A stretch of 64,000 nucleotides of DNA from assembly GCA_028277725.1 (NCBI GenBank), contig JANQFX010000102.1, positions 62,001-126,000 of the forward strand. Reading direction: 5' to 3'. The DNA is from Thiohalocapsa sp. Its GTDB lineage: Bacteria; Pseudomonadota; Gammaproteobacteria; Chromatiales; Chromatiaceae. Position 1 is the stretch's first letter, and each line of letters starts with the position of its first letter. A program made the translations under genes and the position numbers. The notes beneath the pieces are model-generated. The model was not told the DNA's origin. It worked only from the letters and a program-made list of their open reading frames with translations, and made no database searches. Shown here in pieces: positions 1-7,336 of this stretch.

Positions 1-398
1 CCGGCATGCCAGCGGACACTGGTGTTGGCGGCGTTCTTGAAATTGAGCCGAAACAGATTGGCCGGCAGCCCGCCCGGCAGATTGGTGCCGAAGGCGCGAT
101 AGCGCATGCGCCCGCTGCGTTCCTCCTCCAGGTACTCGCAGGTGCGGACGAAGCGGTTGCTGTAGCGCACCTGACCGGCGCGCAGGTCGAGCTTGGTGAT
201 GTGCCCGTCGCCGTCGAAGGGATGGCGGTAGCGCTGGCCGCCGCGCTCGAAGCGGCCGGGGCCGTTGCGGAAGTAGCAGCCGTCGATGGCCGCGGGGAGC
301 TCGCCCTGCACCGGCAGCGGCACGTCGCCGTGTTCTTCTCGGACGGTCCGGGTCGCGGCCGCGAGGACCTGCTCCATGTCGGTACTGGTCAAGTCCAT
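1..398 (-). CDS. Carotenoid oxygenase (RPE65/CCD family), N-terminal part, cut by window edge
   Basis: The reverse strand from 398 reads an open frame beginning MDLTSTDMEQ and continuing off the left edge. It contains the family's N-terminal blade signature (CYFRNGPGRFERGG, then HPFDGDGHI) and the conserved FKNAANTSV stretch, all of which also occur in the complete carotenoid oxygenase at 1061-2527. The family oxidatively cleaves carotenoid or apocarotenoid double bonds with an Fe(II) held by four histidines; none of the four lies in this fragment. A GGAG sits about nine bases before the ATG. It is transcribed away from the second copy. Family assignment is firm; the substrate is unknown. Confidence 0.85.
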   Translation of the reverse strand, partial: MDLTSTDMEQVLAAATRTVREEHGDVPLPVQGELPAAIDGCYFRNGPGRFERGGQRYRHPFDGDGHITKLDLRAGQVRYSNRFVRTCEYLEEERSGRMRYRAFGTNLPGGLPANLFRLNFKNAANTSVRWHA

Positions 399-514
399 GC
401 GGTGGAGCTCCGGGCGTTCGCGGGGTTGGGCACTACATTGGGGTTCATGCCCGTGTTTCGGGCCGGCGACGCGAACGCCTGCACCTGCGCCTGCGTCTAC
501 CCGTGGGCCAGACC

Positions 515-940
515 TCAACCCTTCTTCAGCAGGTCCGCCAGATCACCGAAGGGCCGGTGGGTCGTGGTGCTGGCCTTGCCGGCGTCGGCGTTGTCGGCGT
601 CCGGGTCGCGCCCGGCGGCGATGGCCGCGATGCGCTCTTCGAACTTCTGGTGCTCGTTGTCGTGACAGTACAGGCAGAGCAGCTCCCAGTTGCTGCCGTC
701 CGCCGGGTTGTTGTCGTGGTCCATGTCCTTGTGATGGACCGTCAGCTCGCGCAGGTTGGTGCGATCGAAGCTGCGCCCGCAGCGCCCGCAGACCCAGGGG
801 TAGAGCTTCAGCGCCTGCTCGCGGTAGCCGGCGGCGCGTTCATCGCTGGCGCGGCGCGCGGAGGCGACGATGCGATCGAGCTTGTCGGTGTCGATGGTCC
901 GTCCGGTCTTGCCGTGGCGGGGGAGGTCGTTCTTGCCCAT
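515..940 (-). CDS. yajD: YajD-like HNH nuclease family protein
   Basis: The product is 141 residues from the ATG at 940. A CxxC pair at residues 51/54 and another at 89/92 should bind a structural zinc. They bracket LRELTVHHKDMDHD and the DGSNWELLCLYCHDNEH stretch, which matches Escherichia coli YajD closely and includes the HNH core (HH 69-70). The family is assumed to be a small DNA nuclease, but its biological role is not established. The frame stays open further upstream to 1030, but that extension is translated from a heptamer repeat element and lacks a ribosome-binding site, so the internal ATG is preferred. That ATG also lacks a strong site. The gene ends 116 bases from the divergent carotenoid oxygenase start. 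Confidence 0.85.
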   Translation of the reverse strand: MGKNDLPRHGKTGRTIDTDKLDRIVASARRASDERAAGYREQALKLYPWVCGRCGRSFDRTNLRELTVHHKDMDHDNNPADGSNWELLCLYCHDNEHQKFEERIAAIAAGRDPDADNADAGKASTTTHRPFGDLADLLKKG

Positions 941-954
941 GTCTCGAACCCAGG

Positions 955-1060
955 AGGATGAAGCTTGAAGGGTGAAGTTTGAAGTGAGAAGGGGGAGTGT
1001 GAAAGGGCGGACCGCGTCTTCTTCTTTCACACTTCACACTTCATACTTCGAACTTCACGC
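955..1060. repeat. Inverted heptanucleotide repeat element
   Basis: The left arm is made of GAAG-starting 7-mers (gaagctt, gaagggt, gaagttt, gaagtga) and the right arm of CTTC-starting 7-mers (cttcaca, cttcata, cttcgaa, cttcacg). The arms are complementary: GTGAAGTTTGAAGT near 972 faces ACTTCGAACTTCAC near 1046, and GTGTGAAAG faces CTTTCACAC. The whole could fold as a long imperfect hairpin. It fills the promoter space between two divergent genes. Related 7-mers lie inside the restriction gene near 28.6 kb. Confidence 0.75.
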
Positions 1061-2527
1061 ATGCCGACTCAGCCAGTATCCCAAATGCCAGCCGATCCAG
1101 CCCAACGCCCCTGGGCCGGGGCGCTCGCCCATCCAGCGCGGGAGTTCGCCGCTACCCGGCTCGAGGTCCGGCGCGGGGCCCTGCCGGCGGGGCTGCGCGG
1201 CACGCTCTATCGCAACGGCCCGGCCCGGCTGGAGCGCGGCGGGGTCCGCGTCGGTCATTGGTTCGATGGCGACGGGGCCGTGTTGCGGTTGTGCTTCGGC
1301 GGCGACGCCGCCGAGGCCAGCTATCGCTACGTGCGCAGTCGGGGCTACCTGCGGGAGGAGGCGGCCGGCCGGCTGCTCTTCGGCAACTACGGCATGACCG
1401 CACCCGGGCCGGTCTGGAACCAGTGGCGACGCCCGCTCAAGAACGCCGCCAATACCTCCGTGATCGCCCTCGACGACCGCGTGCTGGCGCTCTGGGAGGG
1501 CGGCGGCCCGCACGCCCTGGACCCGACGACCCTGGAGACCCTCGGCGAGACGAACCTCGATGGCCCCGGCGGCAGGCTCGAGCAGCAGCAGCCCTTCTCC
1601 GCCCACCCGAAGCAGGACCCGGAGACCGGCGATATCTACAACTTCGGTGTCTCGATTCCGGGGCCGAACGCCCGCTTGATGCTCTACCGCTGCGACCGCG
1701 CGGGGCGACTGCAGGCCAAGGCGCAGCAGCCGCTGAGCGGCGTGCCCATGATCCACGACTGGGTCCTGGCCGGGCGTTGGCTGGTCTTCCTGGTGCCTCC
1801 GGTGCGCATTTCGGTCTGGCCGGTGCTGCTCGGACTCCAGTCCTACGCCGCGGCCATGTCCTGGCGCCCGGAGCTCGGCACCCAGATCCTGGTGTTCGAC
1901 CGCCACAGCCTGGAGCTGGTGGCCCGCAACGAAACGGGGCCCTTCTACCAATGGCACTTCGGCAACGCGGCCTGCATCGACGACGGCTGGTTGGTGCTGG
2001 ACCTGGCGCGCTATGCGGACTTCAGCACCAACCAACACCTGCGCGAGGTCGCGTCAGGCCGCACGACGACACCGACCGAGGCCCGGCTCTGGCGCATGAC
2101 CCTGGACCCCCGCACCGCCCGGATCGAGGAACAGGCGGAGATGTCGCCTCGCTCCGTGGAGTTCCCGATGGTTGCCCCGACCGAGGTCGGCCGGCCCTGG
2201 CGGCGCACCTACATGGCCACCCACCGCGCGGGCACCGACACCACCGCGGAGCGCTACGACGGCCTGGCCTGCTTCGACCATGCCGCCGACCGGTTCATCG
2301 AGGCCGACCTCGGCGCCGGGCGCTATCCGTCCGAGCCCATCATCGCCCCCGACGCGGACGAACCCGGTCGGCACTGGCTCGTCAGCGTCGTCTACGATGG
2401 CAACGCCGACGCCGGCGAGGTCTGGGTGTTCGACGCGGATCGGCTGGACGACGCACCCGCCTGCGTGCTGGCCCTGCCGGAGGTCGTGCCGCTGAGCTTC
2501 CACGGCTGCTGGCGCGCGGCCGTCTGA
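1061..2527 (+). CDS. Carotenoid oxygenase (RPE65/CCD family)
   Basis: The 488-residue product is full length for the family of non-haem iron carotenoid-cleaving oxygenases. The four expected iron-binding histidines are visible at about H182 (FSAHPKQD), H232 (MIHDWV), H299 (WHFGNA) and H481 (FHGCW). The N-terminal blade carries YRNGPARLERGG and HWFDGDG, followed by KNAANTSV. The protein probably cleaves a carotenoid or apocarotenoid at a cytoplasmic or membrane-associated site; the substrate cannot be read from sequence. The ATG at 1061 abuts the heptamer repeat and has no clear Shine-Dalgarno site, so the ATG eight codons later (MPADPAQ) is an alternative. A second family member starts 0.7 kb away on the other strand. 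Confidence 0.92.
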   Translation: MPTQPVSQMPADPAQRPWAGALAHPAREFAATRLEVRRGALPAGLRGTLYRNGPARLERGGVRVGHWFDGDGAVLRLCFGGDAAEASYRYVRSRGYLREEAAGRLLFGNYGMTAPGPVWNQWRRPLKNAANTSVIALDDRVLALWEGGGPHALDPTTLETLGETNLDGPGGRLEQQQPFSAHPKQDPETGDIYNFGVSIPGPNARLMLYRCDRAGRLQAKAQQPLSGVPMIHDWVLAGRWLVFLVPPVRISVWPVLLGLQSYAAAMSWRPELGTQILVFDRHSLELVARNETGPFYQWHFGNAACIDDGWLVLDLARYADFSTNQHLREVASGRTTTPTEARLWRMTLDPRTARIEEQAEMSPRSVEFPMVAPTEVGRPWRRTYMATHRAGTDTTAERYDGLACFDHAADRFIEADLGAGRYPSEPIIAPDADEPGRHWLVSVVYDGNADAGEVWVFDADRLDDAPACVLALPEVVPLSFHGCWRAAV

Positions 2528-2582
2528 CACGACTCCCTGCATCCGTCCGCCCCGATCCCTCGCACGAGGCCCTGACCAGCGC

Positions 2583-4184
2583 ATGGAGTTGCTGAACACC
2601 CTGTTTCAATCCGCCCCCTGGGGCGCGTTGCGCATCGGCCTGCACGCCGTCTTCCTGCTGGCGGCGGCCTATGTGTTGAAGCAGATGCTGGACCTGCGGG
2701 CCGTTGTCGGCCTCAAGCACCTGGCCAAGCCCAGGGCCGGCTTCGCCCTGGCCGGCCTGGTGATGGCGGTCGCGTTCCTCGGCGTGCTCGCCTATCAGGC
2801 GACCTGGCAGCTCTCCGGCACCGCACGGCCGGAGTTCATCGCCTTCATGCAGCTGCACGACCGCCGCCAGTTCAACCCGGCGCACTGGATCGACCGCGGG
2901 CGCATCCTGGATGCCTCCGGCACCGTCCTCGCCGAGACCCGCGCCGAGCAGACGCCGGACGGGCTCGCAGCGCGGCGGGTGTATCCCTTCGGGGCGGACT
3001 TCGCGCACGTGGTCGGCTACGCGGACCCGCGCTTCGGCGCATCCGGCGTCGAGGGCTCGGCCAACATCGACCTCAACGGCGGCAAGCCCGGCTCGCTGAA
3101 GGAGTGGGGCGAACTCACGCGTCAACTCATCACCCAGGCGAAGCGGCACAAGGGCAACGACGTTGTCCTGACCTTGGACGCGGCCATGCAACGCCTCGCG
3201 ATGGAGCGCCTCGGCGAGCGCGCCGGCGCCGTGGTGGTGCTGCGCCCGCAGGACGGGGCGGTGCGGGTGATGGCGAGCACGCCCTCGTTCGACCCCAACC
3301 GGATCGACGCCAACATGTTCCTGCGCGCCGACCCGCGCGCCCGGCTCCTGAATCGGGCCACTGCCGGGCTCTATCCGCCGGGGTCCACCTTCAAGGTGGT
3401 CATCGCCGCCGACGCCCTGGACCGCGGCTTCTCGGGTCGCATCGACTGCCCGGCCGACGGCTGGACCACCTCGGGGCGCTATCGCAAGATCCGCGACCAC
3501 GAATACTACGAGGCCCGCCGCGCCGGCCGCAGCTGGCGCGGCCACGGGCGCATCGGCCTGGGCACGGCGTTGGCGGAGTCGTCCAATGTCTTCTTCGCCC
3601 AGCTCGGGGTGTACCTGGGCCACGACGCCTTCACAGGGACCACGCAGCGCTTCCTGTTCAACGGCCGCATCACCATCGGCGCCGGCCAGACACGCCAGCA
3701 GTACATGCGCACCGGGCGCATCCCGCGCATCCCGAGTTCCGACCGCTACGGGCTCGCCCAGGCCTCCATCGGCCAGGGCAAGGTGCTGGTGACACCGGCG
3801 CAGATGGCGCTCGTCGCCGCCGCCATCGCGAATGACGGCGTTGCGGTGCAACCGCGGTTGGTGGTGCGCGATCAGCCCGTTGCGGCCGGACGCTTCATGC
3901 GGTCCGGTACCGCAGGCCAGCTGCGCGGCATGATGCGGCGAGCGGTAACCGCGGGCACCGGCCGCGGCATCGAGACACCGGGGCTCGCCATAGCCGGCAA
4001 GACCGGCACCGCGGAGAATCCCTTCGGCGCCTCGCACAGCTGGTTCATCGGCTTTGCGCCGGCGGACCGACCGGCGCTGGCCTTCGCGGTGCTGGTGGAG
4101 CACGGCGGCTACGGCTCCACCGTCGCCGCCCCCATCGCCCGCGACCTGCTGATCCTGGCCAGGGAGCGGGGGCACCTGCGATGA
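2583..4184 (+). CDS. Penicillin-binding protein, transpeptidase (PbpA/FtsI class)
   Basis: This 533-residue protein has two N-terminal hydrophobic segments (about residues 17-40 and 55-75). It then has a short dimerisation-type region and a C-terminal transpeptidase domain with all three active-site motifs: STFK with S268, SSN at 333-335 and KTGT at 473. It should cross-link peptidoglycan in the periplasm. The short N-terminal region and the adjacent SEDS gene resemble the PbpA-RodA pair better than a typical proteobacterial PBP2 or FtsI, which are longer. The next gene, a SEDS glycosyltransferase, starts 200 bases downstream beyond a hexamer repeat element, so the two probably form a polymerase-transpeptidase pair. 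The substrate complex (elongation or division) is an inference. Confidence 0.88.
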   Translation: MELLNTLFQSAPWGALRIGLHAVFLLAAAYVLKQMLDLRAVVGLKHLAKPRAGFALAGLVMAVAFLGVLAYQATWQLSGTARPEFIAFMQLHDRRQFNPAHWIDRGRILDASGTVLAETRAEQTPDGLAARRVYPFGADFAHVVGYADPRFGASGVEGSANIDLNGGKPGSLKEWGELTRQLITQAKRHKGNDVVLTLDAAMQRLAMERLGERAGAVVVLRPQDGAVRVMASTPSFDPNRIDANMFLRADPRARLLNRATAGLYPPGSTFKVVIAADALDRGFSGRIDCPADGWTTSGRYRKIRDHEYYEARRAGRSWRGHGRIGLGTALAESSNVFFAQLGVYLGHDAFTGTTQRFLFNGRITIGAGQTRQQYMRTGRIPRIPSSDRYGLAQASIGQGKVLVTPAQMALVAAAIANDGVAVQPRLVVRDQPVAAGRFMRSGTAGQLRGMMRRAVTAGTGRGIETPGLAIAGKTGTAENPFGASHSWFIGFAPADRPALAFAVLVEHGGYGSTVAAPIARDLLILARERGHLR

Positions 4185-4228
4185 GCCTAGTGCAGCGGTA
4201 CGAGAGTTCGAAGACAGTTCCCGGTTCT

Positions 4229-4312
4229 GATCGGGGTCGGTATCGCTATCGGAATCGGTATCGACAATCCTCTTTCGATCAGTTGGACACCGATCCCGAC
4301 AACGACAACGAA
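4229..4312. repeat. Inverted hexanucleotide repeat element (NNTCGN / NNCGAN)
   Basis: Between the PBP and SEDS genes the left arm reads gatcgg, ggtcgg, tatcgc, tatcgg, aatcgg, tatcga in strict 6-base phase from 4229. The right arm reads accgat, cccgac, aacgac, aacgaa from 4289. The arms are complementary in type and could form a degenerate hairpin. A 63-codon frame crosses the element but translates to low-complexity sequence and is not called as a gene. Confidence 0.7.
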
Positions 4313-4384
4313 CGCGCTTCACCCTGCCGACGCAACAAGCATGACTCGTCGTCCGAGTTGAATCCTCGCTGAGTCTCAAAAAAA

Positions 4385-5725
4385 ATGGCCAAGAAGCCCG
4401 CCCGCCCCGAGACCCTGCCGGACCGCTGGGCCGCCCGCGCGCCGGAGCGGCAACTGCTGCTGTGGGTGCTGTTCGCCATCGGCGTGGGCTTTCTGATGGT
4501 GCTGGGCGCACTGCCGAAGGACGGCATCGCCGTGCGCGGGCTGGACCTGCTACCGCCGCTGGGCTTCGGGCTGGCCTTCTTTGCCGTGCATCTGGCGTTC
4601 GTCGGCGTCGGCTTCCGCGGCGACCAACTCCTGCTGGCGCTGGTGGCCTTCATCGCCGGCGTCGGGCTACTGGCGCAGTTCCGCATGGGGGTCTACGCCG
4701 GCCGCAGCCTCGGCCTGTCGCACCTGGTGCTGCCGCTCGGCGTTACCGCACTGACGCTGGTGGTCGCCGCGCTGATGGACGGGCGCTATCGCCTGCTCGC
4801 ATCGGGGCTCTGGGTCTGGGCGCTGTTGTCGCTCGGCATCGTCGTCTTCGTGCTCGCCACCGGCCAGCGCTTTCGCGGCGCGGTCTACGGCTCCGGCTTC
4901 ATCACGCCCACCGAGGGGCTCAAGCTCAGCGTGGTGCTCTTCGCCGCCGCCTTCATCGACCACCACGCTAAGGCCCTGGCCAGGTGGCGCGGTCCGATCC
5001 CGTTTCCGCGCGTCCGGCCGCTGTGGCAGCTCGCGCTGTTCGCGGTGCTGCTGCTGGGTCTGCTGATGGTCCAGCGGGACCTCGGCCTGGTCCTGATCCT
5101 GTCGCTCACCATGCTGCTGATGCTGGCCGCCGGCACCAAGCGCATCGGTTTCCTGGTCTACGGCGCGCTGGCGGCAGGCGCCGCCGGCTATGCCGTGTTG
5201 CAGTTCTTCAGCCACGGCCAACGCCGGGTCGCGAGTTGGCTGGACCCCTTTCAGGACCCGACCGGCGCCGGCTGGCAGGTGCTGCAGGGGCTCTCGGGCA
5301 TGTACGCCGGCGGGCTCTGGGGCGAGGGCTTCAGCCAGGCGCGGCCGCGCTACACACCCATCGCCGAGTCGGACTTCGTCTACGCCGTCGTCGCCGAGGA
5401 GCTCGGCTTCATCGGCAGCGCCCTGTTGCTAGTGTTCTTCGCGCTGCTCTGTTGGCGGCTGATGCTCATCGCCTCCCGCGCCAAATCCCCCTTCGGCATG
5501 CTCGCGGCCACGGGCATCGCCTGCGTGTTCACGGTCCAGACCCTGCTCAACGTCGGCGGCGTCGCCAAGGCCATCCCCATCACCGGCGTCACCCTCCCCT
5601 TCATCAGCCAGGGCGGCAGCAGCCTGCTCGTCACCTGCATCGCCATCGGCCTGGTCCTCGCCATCTCCGACGGCGAGCCCAAGCCGGTGCGGAAGAAGGC
5701 GAACGCAAAGCGCACGGCGTCATAG
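4385..5725 (+). CDS. SEDS peptidoglycan glycosyltransferase (RodA/FtsW family)
   Basis: The 446-residue product has about ten hydrophobic segments and SEDS-family sequence throughout, including VQRDLGLVLIL near the middle and the C-terminal signatures AEELGFIG and PITGVTLPFISQGGSSLL. SEDS proteins polymerise lipid II glycan strands in the inner membrane together with a partner transpeptidase. The adjacent upstream PBP is the likely partner. The ATG at 4385 follows a run of A residues without a clear Shine-Dalgarno site. It cannot be told from sequence alone whether this works in elongation (RodA) or division (FtsW); the pairing with a short PBP suggests a separate or accessory module. Confidence 0.9.
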   Translation: MAKKPARPETLPDRWAARAPERQLLLWVLFAIGVGFLMVLGALPKDGIAVRGLDLLPPLGFGLAFFAVHLAFVGVGFRGDQLLLALVAFIAGVGLLAQFRMGVYAGRSLGLSHLVLPLGVTALTLVVAALMDGRYRLLASGLWVWALLSLGIVVFVLATGQRFRGAVYGSGFITPTEGLKLSVVLFAAAFIDHHAKALARWRGPIPFPRVRPLWQLALFAVLLLGLLMVQRDLGLVLILSLTMLLMLAAGTKRIGFLVYGALAAGAAGYAVLQFFSHGQRRVASWLDPFQDPTGAGWQVLQGLSGMYAGGLWGEGFSQARPRYTPIAESDFVYAVVAEELGFIGSALLLVFFALLCWRLMLIASRAKSPFGMLAATGIACVFTVQTLLNVGGVAKAIPITGVTLPFISQGGSSLLVTCIAIGLVLAISDGEPKPVRKKANAKRTAS

Positions 5726-6242
5726 GCGCCTGTGGCCATAGGCGCGGCCCGGCCTTGCGCACAGCGCAGCCTGTCCATGGAGCACCCCTGCGTGGATCCG
5801 CGGCGTCGAAAAACCATGGCTCCCGCGCCTGTGCTGGACCGCCCACCTGACGCTGGATGGCGGAAAGGGTGCCTGTATGGACCTCTTCGAGTGAACAGAC
5901 TGCGTGGCACTGTCCGAGGTGTCTGGGTCCCCCCACCACAGCTCGAACGGCGCATGGAAGCCCAGGGTCCGCAGCTACTTCACCTGAAGCGAATCCCGTC
6001 CAGCGGCTGCGAGCGCGCACGCCTCTCGGCGGAAGGCATCGGATAACCCTTCACCCAGACGGACATTGACGGTGCCACCCCACGGCTTCAGGATATTGCC
6101 AAAGGACCTAAGCAACGTTGGCGGTGTGACCGTGGTTGCACCCCACGTCGATGCTTCAGGCCCTGCTCACCGGTCGGCGGGCGTCTGGTCCTTCTGGATA
6201 ACATGACCGCCGGGGGGGTGTCCGGAAACCAGAGAATCACTT
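5726..6242. other. No convincing gene; 5' flank of cassette island
   Basis: About 520 bases lack a supportable gene. Short open frames exist on both strands but have no recognisable product or ribosome-binding site. A small hairpin (GCGCCT/AGGCGC near 5727-5746) directly follows the SEDS stop and might help terminate transcription. No integron integrase or clear attI site was seen. Confidence 0.5.
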
Positions 6243-6249
6243 GTTGGCC
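6243..6249 (+). other. Putative cassette recombination site (G/TTGGCC)
   Basis: The heptamer GTTGGCC fits the GTTRRRY-type core where integron cassettes join, except for one position. It is the exact complement of the GGCCAAC at 6920 that opens the downstream attC palindrome, as expected for the start of the cassette ending there. This defines a cassette of about 760 bases (6244-7002). Confidence 0.5.
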
Positions 6250-6282
6250 TAAATACCCCGGACAGCCGCGAGGACATCCATC

Positions 6283-6891
6283 ATGAGATTATCGACTCCT
6301 GTGATCGTTGCAATTATCGGGGCACTCGGCGTGATTATTGCTGCCGTTATACCTGCCATTATTACTTGGACAAATGCTGACGAGCCAAAGCCCCTTCCAA
6401 AGTTTTCGCCCCGATCGCTTGATTCCGAGTTCTTCCCGTCTGGTTGGATGGGAGACGCGGAAAAGGGAGATGCGTTTTTGACAATCAGTACAGTCGCAGA
6501 AAAGATCAACGGTAATTCCGCAGTTGCTACTTGCTTCTCGTACACCCGTGGTGATGAAGGATGGGCAGGTGTTTATTGGCTATATCCTGAAAGAAACTGG
6601 GGTGACCATCCTGGGCTGAACCTCCAGGGAGCATCGAGCATTAAGTTCTTCGCCAGAGGCCAGAATGGAGGGGAAGTTGTTGAATTTATCTCTGGCGGAG
6701 TTAAAGGAGAGCACACAGATAAGTATCGCGTTTCAACGGGGAGGAAGGCGCTGAACACGGACTGGACAGCGTATGATCTGACCCTTAAGGGTAAAGACCT
6801 ATCGAGCGTCATCGGAGGTTTTGCGTGGTCTGCTCCGGGCTCTGCCTTAAACCCAATTGAGTTTTGCGTCGCAGATGTCACGATTCTTTAG
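6283..6891 (+). CDS. Cassette-borne membrane-anchored protein of unknown function
   Basis: The 202-residue product starts with one strong membrane segment (about residues 6-29, VIVAIIGALGVIIAAVIPAI) followed by an extracytoplasmic domain of roughly 165 residues. The C-terminal pattern (aromatic and glycine-rich strands, SSIKFFARG, TDWTAYDLTL, FCVADVTI) looks like a beta-sandwich of the carbohydrate-binding or galactose-binding-like fold, but this is only a resemblance. A GAGG lies before the ATG. Base composition and codon use are clearly AT-richer than neighbouring genes, and the gene sits exactly between a cassette core site and an attC, so it probably arrived as a mobile gene cassette. No function is assigned. 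Confidence 0.75.
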   Translation: MRLSTPVIVAIIGALGVIIAAVIPAIITWTNADEPKPLPKFSPRSLDSEFFPSGWMGDAEKGDAFLTISTVAEKINGNSAVATCFSYTRGDEGWAGVYWLYPERNWGDHPGLNLQGASSIKFFARGQNGGEVVEFISGGVKGEHTDKYRVSTGRKALNTDWTAYDLTLKGKDLSSVIGGFAWSAPGSALNPIEFCVADVTIL

Positions 6892-6919
6892 CCTGCTTTC
6901 TTGGTTGGAATCATTGCTC

Positions 6920-7008
6920 GGCCAACAAGCCCGCCAGCCCGACGCCAAACTGCGGCGGGCGCTTCGCGCGTCGCCGCAGTTTGGCGCGGGCTGCGGTTAG
7001 CGTTATAG
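6920..7008 (+). other. attC site 1 (integron cassette recombination site)
   Basis: An 89-base palindrome runs from GGCCAAC to GTTATAG. Inner arms GACGCCAAACTGCGGCG and CGCCGCAGTTTGGCG pair almost perfectly, as do outer GCCCGC and GCGGGC. This order of core site, stem, inner stem and core site is typical of attC. The copy at 7223-7311 is equally long and nearly identical inside the cores. Confidence 0.75.
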
Positions 7009-7135
7009 CGCCGAGCAAAGCTCGGCGTCTCTTGCCGGGTGAAAGTCCCGGTCGGGTAAGGGCTAGCCACCCACCCGTATCGAGTGTTGGTCCGGTTGCG
7101 GAGCGGCGTAAGCCGCGAACAGAAAGCCGGGCAAG
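7009..7135 (+). mobile_element. Group II intron 5' fragment (class C-like ribozyme remnant)
   Basis: The stretch contains GGTGAAAGTCCCGGTCGGG, TAAGGGCTAGCCACCCACC, GTTGGTCCGGTTGCG and GCCGCGAACAGAAAGCCGG. These resemble domain I of bacterial class C group II introns. No reverse transcriptase and no domains V-VI follow, so it is a truncated remnant. It directly abuts attC site 1; class C introns are known to insert into attC sites, which supports both calls. The match is from memory of the family, not an alignment. Confidence 0.6.
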
Positions 7136-7145
7136 TGGGAAAAGC

Positions 7146-7190
7146 GGGAAAAGGGGCCACGGGAAAAGGGGCCACGGGAAAAGGGGCCAG
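7146..7190 (+). repeat. Three tandem 15-mers (GGGAAAAGGGGCCAC)
   Basis: Units at 7146-7160, 7161-7175 and 7176-7190 are identical except for the last base of the third. They lie between the intron fragment and attC site 2. Confidence 0.85.
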
Positions 7191-7222
7191 GCTCAATAAC
7201 ATCATTGCTGATGAATGAAATC

Positions 7223-7311
7223 GTCCAACTAGCCCGCCAGCCCGACGCCGAACTGCGGCGAGCGCTCCGCGCGTCGCCGCAGTTCGGCGCGGGCTGCGGT
7301 TGACGTTGGAC
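7223..7311 (+). other. attC site 2 (integron cassette recombination site)
   Basis: An 89-base palindrome is bounded by exact complementary core sites GTCCAAC (7223) and GTTGGAC (7305), both fitting the attC consensus. The inner arms GACGCCGAACTGCGGCG and CGCCGCAGTTCGGCG pair, and compensated differences from attC site 1 (CCAAAC/GTTTGG versus CCGAAC/GTTCGG) preserve the stem. The yecH cassette starts immediately after it. Confidence 0.8.
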
Positions 7312-7336
7312 ATACAGAGACTCAGGTAGGCAGCGA

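Noticed and set aside
4181..4372. 63-codon frame between PBP and SEDS genes
   Set aside because: It is the translation of the hexamer repeat element (YRYRNRYR-like) with no ribosome-binding site.
2382..4511. Long reverse-strand frame (about 709 codons) across the PBP gene
   Set aside because: Antisense shadow; the forward frame has all three transpeptidase motifs.
5732..6046. 104-codon frame after the SEDS gene
   Set aside because: No start signal, no family resemblance and overlapping frames of similar length on both strands.
6100..6140. GTTGGCG near 6117 as a further attC or attI core
   Set aside because: No matching complementary core or palindrome surrounds it.
6864..7199. 111-codon frame running through attC site 1 and the intron fragment
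   Set aside because: It translates structured non-coding DNA and the tandem 15-mers; there is no support as a gene.
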